Positions 45,532-54,544 of a stretch of DNA of 64,000 bases are shown piece after piece. The DNA lies in the NCBI GenBank assembly GCA_024998625.1, contig JACOEL010000020.1, forward strand, positions 1 through 64,000. Reading direction: 5' to 3'. Each line of letters begins with the position of its first letter. Within the stretch, counting starts at the first letter, position 1. The DNA comes from Nitrospira sp. (GTDB lineage: Bacteria; Nitrospirota; Nitrospiria; Nitrospirales; Nitrospiraceae). The notes beneath the pieces were generated by a model that saw only the letters and a program-made list of their open reading frames with translations, had not been told where the DNA came from and searched no databases. Both the position numbers and the translations under genes were made by a program.

Positions 45532-47451
45532 TTAGTGACCAACTGCCGGCGCTGCCGCCCTTCCAGGCACAGCTGCCTTTGCCTCGACTGGTGCCTTCTT
45601 GGCAGCAAGGGCTCCCAACCAAAACACGAACATAATTGAAATCCAGAAGAACAGTACGTTGGCTGAAATCATGTTCGCAGCAAATCCAACCGTGTGCGTA
45701 TAGGCCCAGGGTGAATTGTCGCGCATGATTTCATTGACGTGCCAGAACAGTCTAACCGATGACCGGATGTAACCCATCAGTCCCATCATCCACGTAAAAG
45801 CGGTGGCCAACATAATGAGCGCGTATTGAGACCGGGCAGAAATCTTGCCCCACTCGATCGGCCCCATCTGCTTGGCACCCTTCATCATGACGCTGTTAAG
45901 CGCAAACATAAAGAACAGGCACGACAACGTGGTGGCCACCTGCGGGACAGACAAGCCAACGCGTACGTTGGCCGGAATGTAGTAACCGTACACAGCCAAC
46001 ATAATAATATTGAGATAGGCGAAGAAGAAGAAACATCCCATGAAGATGTTGCCAAACTTCGACCATGACACCGTCGAAACCTTATTGCCTCGCATGTACC
46101 ACACGAAGCTCAAAACGGTTGTTGTGATAATCACGTTAATGCCGCCGTTCTTGGCCGACATAACCCCGTAATTACCGAGTACCGGGTGCTGCTGACCACC
46201 CATGGCCTTCAACTCAGCCGGAGTCATGACGATGGTATGCGGAGTGATAAAAACCAGAAATCCGCAGGTCAACAAGAACACGAGATACTTAATGTAACGT
46301 TGATATTTTTCCGCGCCGCGCATCCGTCCGAGAGCTTGCCAGAGATAGTAATTCGTGCTCAGGAAGAGAATGCCGATCATGGTGGCCTGAATGATGAACA
46401 GCCAAGCCAACAATCCGCCCATCAGCGTAATGCCCATCTGCTGCCGATAGGCATAGACTTCGCGCATCAACCAGTACCCGGCGAACGGCAACGGAATCAA
46501 GAAGGCGACGCCGAGAGCCATGGCAATGTAGCCCATCCAATCATAGTGGGCGCGCTCCTCATCGGTCTTGGCCGACAAGAATCGGTAGGCTGAGTAGGCC
46601 GCCACGACACCACCACCGAAGGCCATGTTGCCTAGGATGCGATGGAGATTGAGGGGGTTCCACAAGGCCGTATGTATCACGTGCCAAATGTTACCAAGAT
46701 AGCGACCCTGCTCATCAACGCCAGCAGGAGACATCATGAAGCCGATCCATGAATTCGCCAAGAACATCAAGATCGTACCGATGACGTTCAGTACGACGGA
46801 CATACTGAGGTGAATCCACTTCAGCAGCCCCTCCTTCATCTTGTCCCAGCCATAATAGTAAATATAGAGGGTTCCGCTTTCGGCCACGAACATCAATGCA
46901 TAGATATGCATGACCGGCCTAAAGATACCCGAGAGATACTGGAAGAAGGCTGGATAGAGTGTCAGGAAGGTAAAGATGAGAATTCCGCCCAAAATGGCCG
47001 TCAGAGAGTAGGCCGTCAGACTGATCTTAATAAAGTCATAGGCCAGCTGATCATACCGCTTAGCCATCGCCTTATCCTTGGTCACGACCCCCATAAATTC
47101 GATGACCATACAGAAAATAGGGACAGCCAAGACGAAGCTACCATAATAAAGGTGCTGCTGGTTGGCAAACCAGAGCAGGACGCGACTCTCGAAGTTGTAT
47201 CGCGGATAGTCCTTCTCGCTGTCCGTTGTCTTAGGGGCCGGCGGGCCCGAGACAATCCCTTCCGTTTTGTAGTAAACGTCCTTACCCTTCTCAACCTTTG
47301 CGTCACCACCCTCTTTCTTCACGCCGGCAGCAGGAGCGCCACCGTCGCTAGCAAGGGCAGGGATCGCAACCAGAATAGGCAAGAGGAGGAGGCCGATCAT
47401 CGCGCCCAGCGCCATGATCGACATCAACTTCGTGCGGGTTACAGAGCCCAT
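45532..47451 (-). CDS. cytochrome bd-like terminal oxidase subunit I, copy I
   Basis: The 639-residue protein has about 14 membrane helices and an N-terminal signal. It is distantly related to CydA; Nitrospira genomes carry these as their candidate terminal oxidases. Conserved His and Trp clusters include NIWHVIHTALWNPLNLHRIL, YYLWQALGRMRG, GNYGVMSAKNGG and FWHVNEIMRDNSPWAYTHTV. The quinol-loop features of true CydA are not evident, so electrons may come from the linked c cytochromes. AAGGAGG precedes the ATG. It is 35% or more identical by eye to the copy at 51-53 kb. Confidence 0.85.
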   Translation of the reverse strand: MGSVTRTKLMSIMALGAMIGLLLLPILVAIPALASDGGAPAAGVKKEGGDAKVEKGKDVYYKTEGIVSGPPAPKTTDSEKDYPRYNFESRVLLWFANQQHLYYGSFVLAVPIFCMVIEFMGVVTKDKAMAKRYDQLAYDFIKISLTAYSLTAILGGILIFTFLTLYPAFFQYLSGIFRPVMHIYALMFVAESGTLYIYYYGWDKMKEGLLKWIHLSMSVVLNVIGTILMFLANSWIGFMMSPAGVDEQGRYLGNIWHVIHTALWNPLNLHRILGNMAFGGGVVAAYSAYRFLSAKTDEERAHYDWMGYIAMALGVAFLIPLPFAGYWLMREVYAYRQQMGITLMGGLLAWLFIIQATMIGILFLSTNYYLWQALGRMRGAEKYQRYIKYLVFLLTCGFLVFITPHTIVMTPAELKAMGGQQHPVLGNYGVMSAKNGGINVIITTTVLSFVWYMRGNKVSTVSWSKFGNIFMGCFFFFAYLNIIMLAVYGYYIPANVRVGLSVPQVATTLSCLFFMFALNSVMMKGAKQMGPIEWGKISARSQYALIMLATAFTWMMGLMGYIRSSVRLFWHVNEIMRDNSPWAYTHTVGFAANMISANVLFFWISIMFVFWLGALAAKKAPVEAKAAVPGRAAAPAVGH

Positions 47452-47515
47452 GGGTTACCTCCTTGATACATCGCGTATGTGAGCAACAACTTCTAAAGCC
47501 CTACCCTCCGAATGA

Positions 47516-47638
47516 TTACTTTCGAAGGAGATACCAAAAGTCCAAACCCTGCGCATCCATCAGAAAATGATCGACCGCTGCGAAAAACGAGACGCAGATC
47601 ACCACAGAGACGACGACATACACAATTGTTTGGCCCAT
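47516..47638 (-). CDS. 40-residue membrane protein upstream of oxidase I
   Basis: A short gene starting MGQTIVYVVVSVVICVSFFA with one membrane helix and a tail DFWYLLRK. GAGGGGGG lies six bases before the ATG. It is 65 bp from the oxidase gene and follows another small gene, so it is probably a single-helix subunit of the oxidase, comparable in size to the CydX or CcoQ-type small subunits. I do not recognise the family. Confidence 0.6.
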   Translation of the reverse strand: MGQTIVYVVVSVVICVSFFAAVDHFLMDAQGLDFWYLLRK

Positions 47639-47688
47639 CTCAAACCCCCCTCAACGTGATAAACAATTCCCCAGGCCAGAATACCGGA

Positions 47689-47805
47689 TCAGCAAGGGCA
47701 CTGAATCCCGCCGAACCAATAAAAAAACCAAAGACTGACTGCACAGGTGATGTAGAAAATCATTTTGCCGATCTTAACTTGGACGTCATCCTGAGCAGCT
47801 TCCAT
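47689..47805 (-). CDS. 38-residue membrane protein, first gene of oxidase operon I
   Basis: A short gene starting MEAAQDDVQVKIGKMIFYIT with one membrane helix and an aromatic tail SLWFFYWFGGIQCPC. GGGGGA precedes the ATG at fair spacing. It stands 50 bp before the 40-residue gene on the same strand, and both lead to the oxidase gene. The C-terminal CPC is unusual and could bind a metal or form a thioether (speculative). Confidence 0.55.
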   Translation of the reverse strand: MEAAQDDVQVKIGKMIFYITCAVSLWFFYWFGGIQCPC

Positions 47806-47841
47806 CTTGATTCCCCCAACGGTTTAAGTACGTATTTTGAA

Positions 47842-47867
47842 TTGACACACCAACTACGCTGTGTTAA
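47842..47867. promoter_or_regulatory. inverted repeat in the divergent oxidase promoter region
   Basis: TTGACACA (47842-47849) and TGTGTTAA (47860-47867) form an 8-bp inverted repeat with one mismatch, separated by 10 bp. TTGACA here is also 17 bp from TAATCA, a possible -35/-10 pair for the plus-strand small gene. It lies midway between two divergent genes and could be a regulator site for both. Confidence 0.45.
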
Positions 47868-47906
47868 TCAAAATCCCTCACGCACATGATTTTTAAAGGG
47901 ATTTTT

Positions 47907-48011
47907 ATGGCTAAAAATTCAAAAGTGTTCGACATTATAGTTTTGGCTGGAATGGTTGTCAATATCATTTTGGCCGTGTTTCTGATCCTCTACTACTTCG
48001 ATTTTCTATAA
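47907..48011 (+). CDS. 34-residue membrane protein divergent from oxidase operon I
   Basis: A short gene starting MAKNSKVFDIIVLAGMVVNI, then a continuous hydrophobic helix and ending in YYFDFL. AAGGG is seven bases before the ATG and a possible promoter lies upstream. Its last 47 bp overlap, in antisense, the 3' end of the sulfatase-modifying-factor-like gene, which lowers confidence. It may be another small oxidase-associated protein. Confidence 0.45.
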   Translation: MAKNSKVFDIIVLAGMVVNIILAVFLILYYFDFL

Positions 48012-48918
48012 CTTTCTCCTGCGCCACACCTCCAGACGACCGGCCATTCTCTGCACTTGATTGAGCGCAACGAAAGCCGATGGTTTCGTCCCGAAAATCC
48101 AGCATCATCTTGCTGCGCGCGGTAATGCGTAAATCAGATCCCGAACTGGTATACGCAGCCCCGCGCAGCACCTTATAAGTTCCGTATTCAGGACTTTCCG
48201 GATTGCGCTCTGACGCCGCGGCATAGGCCCCCTCAAGGTACCAATCGTTCACCCATTCCATAACATTGCCCGCACCATCCATGACACCATAGGGACTGGC
48301 GTCACTCTTCACACGCCCCACCGGTGCCGCCACTTCAAATCCATCGTCCACTCGAGCCCAATTCGCCGCATTCGGCACTTCCACGTTTCCCCATGGCCAC
48401 AGACGACCATCGGGCCCGCGCATGGCCTTCTCCCACTCCGCCTCAGAGGGCAACCGCCTTCCGCGCCACTCGCAATAGGCTTTCGCATCTTCCCAGGAGA
48501 CATAGACCGCAGGCTGATTCACGCCTCGCATACGCAGCGTATTTTTCGCATACCGTGAGGGCGGGCCAGACTTTCGATGCCCCGTTGCCTTCACAAACGC
48601 AGCATATTGCGCATTAGTCACCTCGTAGCGATCAATCAGAAACTGGTCGAGGTAAATCGTCCGCTCAGGCTGCTCATCGAACCCGCCCCGATTGGTCCCG
48701 AGCACAAACGGACCCGCAGGAATGACAACCATCTCCTCATCAAGCGGCTCCTCGGAAGAAATCGACTCGAGATTCGCCCCCTCCTGATCCTGCTCCGCAT
48801 GCTGGGGTTCAGCTTCAAACGGCGTCGAGACCGTCCCGCGAAGAATCGCAATGATGGGCAAGCTGGCGGCAAACAGTACCACCAGAAGAAAAATCACTTT
48901 GAATCGCGTTTCGAGCAT
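47965..48918 (-). CDS. membrane-anchored sulfatase-modifying-factor-like protein, copy 1
   Basis: The 317-residue protein has an N-terminal helix (VIFLLVVLFAASLPIIAILR) and one FGE-sulfatase (SUMF1) domain: VVIPAGPFVLGTNRG, YEVTNAQYAAFV, VSWEDAKAYCEWRGRRLPSE, SPYGVMDGAGNVMEWVNDW and YKVLRGAAY. After VLRG, where true formylglycine-generating enzymes have the catalytic cysteines, the sequence reads AAYTSSGSDLRITAR, with none. It is thus probably a binding fold, not an FGE. It is the last gene of oxidase operon II. Confidence 0.8.
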   Translation of the reverse strand: MLETRFKVIFLLVVLFAASLPIIAILRGTVSTPFEAEPQHAEQDQEGANLESISSEEPLDEEMVVIPAGPFVLGTNRGGFDEQPERTIYLDQFLIDRYEVTNAQYAAFVKATGHRKSGPPSRYAKNTLRMRGVNQPAVYVSWEDAKAYCEWRGRRLPSEAEWEKAMRGPDGRLWPWGNVEVPNAANWARVDDGFEVAAPVGRVKSDASPYGVMDGAGNVMEWVNDWYLEGAYAAASERNPESPEYGTYKVLRGAAYTSSGSDLRITARSKMMLDFRDETIGFRCAQSSAENGRSSGGVAQEKVIENRSSRGSETRPK

Positions 48919-48929
48919 ACCGCTACAGA

Positions 48930-49844
48930 CTACTTAACGACCACATCGGCCTCGATGTCTTTCGCGCAGCGAAAACCGACCGTTATGTCATGCCGCCACG
49001 GTTTTGCCTGAAATCGCTTTGACGAACGCACATTTCGTTTGGTTTCCCGCCAGGAACCGCCACGGATAACACGCTGCTCACCCTGGTCAGGCCCCTTCGG
49101 ATCACGATATGGAGAACCCCGATACGAATTTTCGTCGTAAACATCCGCGACCCATTCACCGACGTTACCCGTCATATCGTAGATTCCGTAGGGACTGCGT
49201 CCCGACTCGAACGACCCAGGTGGAGCCAGGTAACGAAACCCATCCTCATTCCCATCGATGTTCGCATATCCGACCACAAACTCATCACCCCAGGCATAGC
49301 GGCGCTTCCCCTCTCCGCGAGCGGCCTTCTCCCACTCCGCTTCCGTCGGTAACCGCTTGCCGGCCCATTTGCAATAGGCCTCTGCATCGTCCCACGTCAC
49401 GGCAATCATCGGATATTCCGGTTTCAGTAGTTTGGCAGGATCCTCTTCGAATACTTCGATCTTTCGCTTGACTCGCTTCGTCATCTTGGCAAAACGATCA
49501 TAGGCATCCTGCGTAACCTCGTGCCTATCCAGAAAATACGATTTCAAGTACACTTGATGCTCAGGTTTTTCATCCGGATCACTATCGTTATCCCGGCTGC
49601 CCATCACAAACGGCCCCTCAGACACCTGCACCATCTCACGGCCGTCATCGCCGACAAGCGTCTTATACATCGAGAAGTCTTGTGCGGCAGCCGCGGCGAC
49701 CGGCTTGACCTCCGTAGTGATCGACAGCGCCAGCTGCCGCATCTGCTTGGCCTTATAGGATTCGTAGACCAAGCCGCCGATCATCAGAATAAACGACCCG
49801 AATACAAAGATAATCGACCCGATCAACACGCCCCTGTTTTCCAT
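48930..49844 (-). CDS. membrane-anchored sulfatase-modifying-factor-like protein, copy 2
   Basis: This 304-residue paralogue of the next gene has an N-terminal helix (IGSIIFVFGSFILMIGGLVY) and an FGE-sulfatase fold: MVQVSEGPFVMGSRDNDSDP, RHEVTQDAYDRF, VTWDDAEAYCKWAGKRLPTE, SPYGIYDMTGNVGEWVADVY and RVIRGGSWRETKRN. The catalytic cysteine positions after RGGSW are again empty. The two copies are 11 bp apart and probably act together in the periplasm, perhaps as a heterodimer. Confidence 0.8.
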   Translation of the reverse strand: MENRGVLIGSIIFVFGSFILMIGGLVYESYKAKQMRQLALSITTEVKPVAAAAAQDFSMYKTLVGDDGREMVQVSEGPFVMGSRDNDSDPDEKPEHQVYLKSYFLDRHEVTQDAYDRFAKMTKRVKRKIEVFEEDPAKLLKPEYPMIAVTWDDAEAYCKWAGKRLPTEAEWEKAARGEGKRRYAWGDEFVVGYANIDGNEDGFRYLAPPGSFESGRSPYGIYDMTGNVGEWVADVYDENSYRGSPYRDPKGPDQGEQRVIRGGSWRETKRNVRSSKRFQAKPWRHDITVGFRCAKDIEADVVVK

Positions 49845-49859
49845 TGGGTTACTCGCACC

Positions 49860-50261
49860 TCATGATTTGGTGACCGCGGAGTGCGCCGCAGCTGCGTCAT
49901 CACCCGCTTCCAGCGCTGCGGCCTTCCGCGCCGCACGCATGTCCAACAACATGGAAATCTGCACGCCGAGGAATCCTCCCATCGCCGCGCCAGCTCCCGC
50001 CCCAAACGAGACCTTTTCGAATCCTGCGACCATCCAAGCCAGCAGTCCGCCCAGCACCGTCCCGACTAAAATACTGACCAGAAATCGACGCCCACCAAGA
50101 AAACCAACCACCGCGCCAAGCGCCAATCCTAATCCGGAAGCCAAGGGGATGGACGAGCCACCCAAAATAGTCCCAATCAGGGCACCGACCGTGCCCATGA
50201 CTACGACACCGAATATGACGTCGAACAGCGCGCGGGCCGAAGGTCGGTTCATAGTCGACAT
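49860..50261 (-). CDS. glycine-rich small membrane protein
   Basis: The 133-residue protein has four hydrophobic segments rich in Gly and Ala (VMGTVGALIGTILGG, LALGAVVGFLGG, ILVGTVLGGLLAWMVAG, GAGAGAAMGGFLG), like glycine-zipper membrane proteins. The C-terminal tail is Ala-rich and polar. Function is unknown. Gene spacing of 15-34 bp places it in oxidase operon II. Confidence 0.65.
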   Translation of the reverse strand: MSTMNRPSARALFDVIFGVVVMGTVGALIGTILGGSSIPLASGLGLALGAVVGFLGGRRFLVSILVGTVLGGLLAWMVAGFEKVSFGAGAGAAMGGFLGVQISMLLDMRAARKAAALEAGDDAAAAHSAVTKS

Positions 50262-50295
50262 GACGTCCTCATCATTGCAGAAAACGCGCAGGCGC

Positions 50296-50979
50296 TCACT
50301 TGGCCCGACTTACCGTAACCGCACCAAAATCGATCTCGACACCGGGGCCGGCAAACAGCGAGATACCCCAAGCCTTTTCGGCAGGCTCATGCTTATGAAT
50401 CCGCTTGAAGTCTTCGTACACGTTCACGCGCTCTTCGACCCACTCCCCGACCGGAAGCACCCCGCTCTGCACGACTAATTCTGAACCGCTGAACATCCCA
50501 CCCTCTACGAACGTCCCCTCCGGTTTTCCGGCGCTCCAGATGTATTTCGTAAACACCGGAATAAACATTAGATCAGTATCCAGCGAAGCGTAGAGCGCGG
50601 CAATTGGCTCCGAACCGGTCGGGGCCTTATGGAGACGCCATCGCCACGTCAGTACCGGGTACGCTTTCGGATCCCAGTCGATCTTGCGCTTTTTCACACG
50701 CTGGCCCGCATCCTTGGCCGCGAGAAATTTCTTTCCGTCCTGCGCATGGATCTTGTAGGCGTCGCGCCCCTTGGCCTGACTACGCTGGTTCTCATGCTGC
50801 CAATCGATCGGAAACCCATCCTGATCCGCCGACTGAAAATCCTCCAGCACCAACACGCCGGCCTCACTCGCATAAACGGGGGCATCAGATCCCATCACAC
50901 CGCACAAGCCCACCAAACCCCACAATCCGATCGCCGCGACAAACACCCTCATAGCCATCTCACATTCCCTCATCCACAT
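50296..50979 (-). CDS. exported DUF3047 protein
   Basis: The 227-residue protein has a signal peptide (VFVAAIGLWGLVGLCGVMGS) and a DUF3047 domain: LVLEDFQSADQDGFPIDWQH, VLTWRWRLHKAPTGSEP, KYIWSAGKPEGTF and GVEIDFGAVTVSRAK. The family is periplasmic with a jelly-roll-like fold and unknown role. ATG options exist seven codons apart at the start. It lies 2 bp after oxidase II ends, so it is in the same transcript. Confidence 0.75.
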   Translation of the reverse strand: MWMRECEMAMRVFVAAIGLWGLVGLCGVMGSDAPVYASEAGVLVLEDFQSADQDGFPIDWQHENQRSQAKGRDAYKIHAQDGKKFLAAKDAGQRVKKRKIDWDPKAYPVLTWRWRLHKAPTGSEPIAALYASLDTDLMFIPVFTKYIWSAGKPEGTFVEGGMFSGSELVVQSGVLPVGEWVEERVNVYEDFKRIHKHEPAEKAWGISLFAGPGVEIDFGAVTVSRAK

Positions 50980-50981
50980 CC

Positions 50982-52850
50982 TTATCCCTCGTGAGACGGA
51001 GACGGCAGAAAGCCTGCTTCCTTCTCCGCACTCACATCTTCATGCATCACCGGCTGCTGCCCGCGCTGACAGACCCAGAACAGGAAAAATACCGCCCCCC
51101 AAAACAGGGCCATGTTGATCGTGACCATTTTTGCGGCAAATCCAAGCGAGGGCGTAAACGCCCAGGGAGACGTATCCGGCATCAACTCGTTGACATGCCA
51201 GGCCAACCGGCCGGAAGAACGAATATACCCCATCAATCCCATCACCCAGGTAAACGCCGCCGCCAACCCGAACAAACCCACCATTCCGCGAACCGAAATC
51301 TGGCCCCACTGCACAGGACCATGGATCGTTGCACCACGCAACATACGCCGGTTCAGCAACAAACCCAGCGTGACCACGAGCAGCGTGGTGACGGCCTGCG
51401 GACCGGACAGCCCGACGCGAAGACTGGCGGGAAGATAAAATCCATAGACCGATAAGCCGATGATGTGCGCCGTTCCGAGGCCGAACAATGCCCCCACGAT
51501 GACATTCCCTGCTTTCACCCAGGAGATTGTCATCGTCCGATTTGCGCGTCGATAAAAAATATAACTCAAGGCAGTGATGCAGATCATCACGTTGACCGCG
51601 CCGTTCTTCGACGACATGACACCGTAGTTTCCAATGACCGGATGCTGCGCCCCGCCCATGGCTTTGACCTCCGTCCCGGTCATCAAAATGGTGTGAGGCG
51701 TCAGCCAGATAAACAGACAACCCGTCAGCGCGAGCAGGAGATATTGATAGTAGGGCTGATAGCGCTCCCCACCGCGAATACGCCCCATGCTCTGCCAGAG
51801 ATAATAATTGACGCCGAGAAAGAGGGCGCCGATCAACAGCGCCTGCACCACAAAGAGCCAGGTCAGCAACCCGCCCATCATCGTGACACCCATGCTCTGA
51901 CTGTATGCATAGACGGAACGCATCAGCCAATAACCGGCGAACGGCATCGGTAATAGGGCGCAGACGGTCACAAACAAGAACACGTAGCCGACCCAATCGT
52001 AATAAGCCCGTTCTTCCTGACTCTTGCTGGAGAAGAACCGATAACAGGCGTAGGCCAGGACGACCGCACCACCCGACATGATGTCCGCGAGGAATCGATG
52101 CAGATTCAGGGGATTCCAGAGCGCCGAGCGGAGCAGATGCCAGGGATTCCCCAAATACCGTCCCTGTCCGTCGACGCCGGACGGCGCCATCATGAACGCG
52201 GACCAGGCGTTGGCCAATAACAGCAGCGACGTGCCGAACACCACCGCAAGCACACCGATCGACAGATGGACCCACTTCGATCCCGGCGCTGCCATCCGAT
52301 CCCAACTGTAGTAGTACGCGATCGTCAGAAAGGTCGTCCCGACAAACACCAGCGCATAGAGGGGCATCATGACCTTGAAGGTGCCTCCCATGTACTGCAT
52401 AAAGCTGGGGTACAGCGTGATGAACATCATCAGCATCACGCTCCCCACCGCTGCGGTCACGGAAAGCGCGAGCAGCGCCACCTTCAACAGATCTTGCGCC
52501 AACCCGTCATAACGCACGGCCATCGCGGGATTCCTCGCGACCAACCCCAGAAATTCCAAGAGGACGCAAAAGATCGGTAGGGCCAGGACAAAACCACCGA
52601 AGTAGGTATGCTGCTGGATGATAAACCACATCAGCAACCGGCTATCGAGTGACCCGACTTGCGGATAGTGATTCTCATTCGCCGTCGGCGCCGAAGGACC
52701 GTCCGGAACTCCAGGCGTATGGAAATACACATCTGCGGAGGGGTCGGCGGCCACCAGCGATGGCGGACTCAGCAGCAGAACACTCGCGGCCACTAGCAGC
52801 CCGCACAGCAACAACAGGATCACGGACGGAAGCGGAAGGCGTTTAATCAT
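50982..52850 (-). CDS. cytochrome bd-like terminal oxidase subunit I, copy II
   Basis: The 622-residue polytopic protein is a close relative of the one at 45-47 kb, with the same motif order: signal segment, YFHTPGVPDGPSAP, IIQQHTYFGGFVLALPIFC, NPWHLLRSALWNPLNLHRFL, GNYGVMSSKNGAVNV and LAWHVNELMPDTSPWAF. It has no c cytochrome partners beside it. Instead it starts within the last codons of a membrane protein gene (ATGA overlap at 52847-52850) in an operon with methyltransferase, DUF420 and PCP_red genes. It is probably an alternative oxidase used under other conditions. Confidence 0.84.
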   Translation of the reverse strand: MIKRLPLPSVILLLLCGLLVAASVLLLSPPSLVAADPSADVYFHTPGVPDGPSAPTANENHYPQVGSLDSRLLMWFIIQQHTYFGGFVLALPIFCVLLEFLGLVARNPAMAVRYDGLAQDLLKVALLALSVTAAVGSVMLMMFITLYPSFMQYMGGTFKVMMPLYALVFVGTTFLTIAYYYSWDRMAAPGSKWVHLSIGVLAVVFGTSLLLLANAWSAFMMAPSGVDGQGRYLGNPWHLLRSALWNPLNLHRFLADIMSGGAVVLAYACYRFFSSKSQEERAYYDWVGYVFLFVTVCALLPMPFAGYWLMRSVYAYSQSMGVTMMGGLLTWLFVVQALLIGALFLGVNYYLWQSMGRIRGGERYQPYYQYLLLALTGCLFIWLTPHTILMTGTEVKAMGGAQHPVIGNYGVMSSKNGAVNVMICITALSYIFYRRANRTMTISWVKAGNVIVGALFGLGTAHIIGLSVYGFYLPASLRVGLSGPQAVTTLLVVTLGLLLNRRMLRGATIHGPVQWGQISVRGMVGLFGLAAAFTWVMGLMGYIRSSGRLAWHVNELMPDTSPWAFTPSLGFAAKMVTINMALFWGAVFFLFWVCQRGQQPVMHEDVSAEKEAGFLPSPSHEG

Positions 52851-53932
52851 GACGACGCTCTCTGGCTGTTCTTGTCAAAGACAGCCGCAGATCCACTCAA
52901 TGCCGTACCAGCAATGGCTTCGCGGGACTTGCCGAGAATGCCCATGACGAATGGGCAGCGCAACAAGGCGCTGGGCACTCCTCCAGGCTGACGATTTTCG
53001 ATATCCCGCCGATGTCCCAGGTAATAGCAGTACAGCGCCATCACGCCACCGACGAGGCCGGCGACGCCAGCGAAGAGTCCGGGTGAACTCATCGGCTGTT
53101 TCAACACATACAGACAACCGCCGACCAACACCAGATAGTAGGTCGAGGCGAAGGCCAGCCCGGGCCACCACCAAAACTTCACCAATTCACTCCAGCGGGT
53201 CGAGGACAATCCGGCCGTCCAGGCTGCCCCATTTCCTTGCCCGGCGAAAAACGCCAAGAGACCGACCGTTCCCGCCGCCATCGTCACGACAGCGCCTTGC
53301 GCCAACACGGCCATGTCACCGCTAACGAGCGCCGCCAGAAGCAGCGAGAGACTCACACAACCGGCAACCCCTGCCGCCACCCACCCCGCCAGGGCCGGCG
53401 TCACTCGCGCCAGCAGGGCACGAAGCCCCGCGCCATCAGGAAACGTGACGAACGGCCGCCCGCTGGCTTCAAGCCATCGCACATACCCGATCTCAAATGC
53501 ATCGCGCGCGACCGCCGTACTGGGAATAATCATCGCCATCATGGCCGGGCCATCGGGATGCTTGGCATAGTCATATCCAACGAGCCAGAGTAGCGCCAGC
53601 ACGAGCAGCGACAACTGCACTCCATACACAAAACCGATCCAGGCAAGAATCCATCCGATACGTCTGGCTCCATCCGCGCTCACTAGTTGCGCAAACGGCA
53701 CCCCTCGACCGACGCGATAGGCACAGATCGCCGTCACCAGCGACACCAGGCCACTCAGGAGCAGCAGCGTCACCGGCTCTGCCAGCGACATGCCATGCTT
53801 CGCCGCCCGGTACACCGCAAACGCCACCAGCCCCGGGACAAACATGACCAGGCGCTTTCTTGTTCGAACCGAATCTTCGGTGACGGCCAGCGTCAAACTT
53901 GGAAGGACTCGCAGTGCCAATCGGTGCAACAT
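52847..53932 (-). CDS. polytopic membrane protein coupled to oxidase II
   Basis: The 361-residue protein has about seven or eight predicted membrane helices with long Ala/Val/Leu segments and few charged loops. No known family is recognised. It overlaps the oxidase II start by four bases, so translation is coupled and it may be a second oxidase subunit or an assembly factor. The ATG at 53932 begins MLHRLALRVL; a GTG-type longer frame to 53953 is possible. Confidence 0.6.
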   Translation of the reverse strand: MLHRLALRVLPSLTLAVTEDSVRTRKRLVMFVPGLVAFAVYRAAKHGMSLAEPVTLLLLSGLVSLVTAICAYRVGRGVPFAQLVSADGARRIGWILAWIGFVYGVQLSLLVLALLWLVGYDYAKHPDGPAMMAMIIPSTAVARDAFEIGYVRWLEASGRPFVTFPDGAGLRALLARVTPALAGWVAAGVAGCVSLSLLLAALVSGDMAVLAQGAVVTMAAGTVGLLAFFAGQGNGAAWTAGLSSTRWSELVKFWWWPGLAFASTYYLVLVGGCLYVLKQPMSSPGLFAGVAGLVGGVMALYCYYLGHRRDIENRQPGGVPSALLRCPFVMGILGKSREAIAGTALSGSAAVFDKNSQRASS

Positions 53933-54008
53933 GTTGTCAGTCGCCAAGCACAATGATGTGGGGCGCGGGAGCGACGCCGTGGGCTCCGCGCAAGAGCCGC
54001 CTTAGCAT

Positions 54009-54509
54009 TTACGCGTCATCGCGCTGAGCCGCCATGCCGAAATATCGCGCCTTCACTTCTTCCATCAGCGCGACGGTCACAGAGCGTTCACCACGATCCA
54101 CCGCCGTTCGTTCCAACTCAACGCGCGCCATGGCCCGAACCGGCGCCGGCACATTGGCGAGGCGCTGCTCTGCATCCGGGTCCCATGAGACCATATCGCC
54201 CGTTTTCGCCTGATCGATCAATTCGTAGGTAATCACTCGCTGCCGTCTGGTCCGGGCAAACCCTTCCACCAGTTCACGCAGGACTGGAACGGCATAGGGA
54301 GGAACACGATCCAGCCGATGCCGGGCATCGTCAGTCCACATCAGACGATCGACCAACCCATCGACCTGTCCCACCGGCACATCGACCCCCACTACCCACT
54401 GGCAGGGCCGACACTCCGAACGGACAAACCACGTGGGATCGCCCTCACGGGAGATGCGCTCCTCAACACCCTCGGTATGCATCCATCCGCCGCACCCGCA
54501 CACAAGCAT
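54009..54509 (-). CDS. protein with PCP_red-type domains and cysteine-rich N-terminus
   Basis: The 166-residue protein has two copies of a helical motif like the C-terminal PCP_red domain of light-independent protochlorophyllide reductase: WTDDARHRLDRVPPYAVPVL and WDPDAEQRLANVPAPVRAMA, each followed by VITYEL/VTVAL-type strands. At the N-terminus CGCGG and ECRPCQW give four cysteines that could bind a metal. Its role is unknown; in oxidase II's operon it may serve heme or metal delivery (inference). Confidence 0.65.
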   Translation of the reverse strand: MLVCGCGGWMHTEGVEERISREGDPTWFVRSECRPCQWVVGVDVPVGQVDGLVDRLMWTDDARHRLDRVPPYAVPVLRELVEGFARTRRQRVITYELIDQAKTGDMVSWDPDAEQRLANVPAPVRAMARVELERTAVDRGERSVTVALMEEVKARYFGMAAQRDDA

Positions 54510-54544
54510 ATCGGCCCTCAGCTCTTCATCTCCGCTCGACGTTC

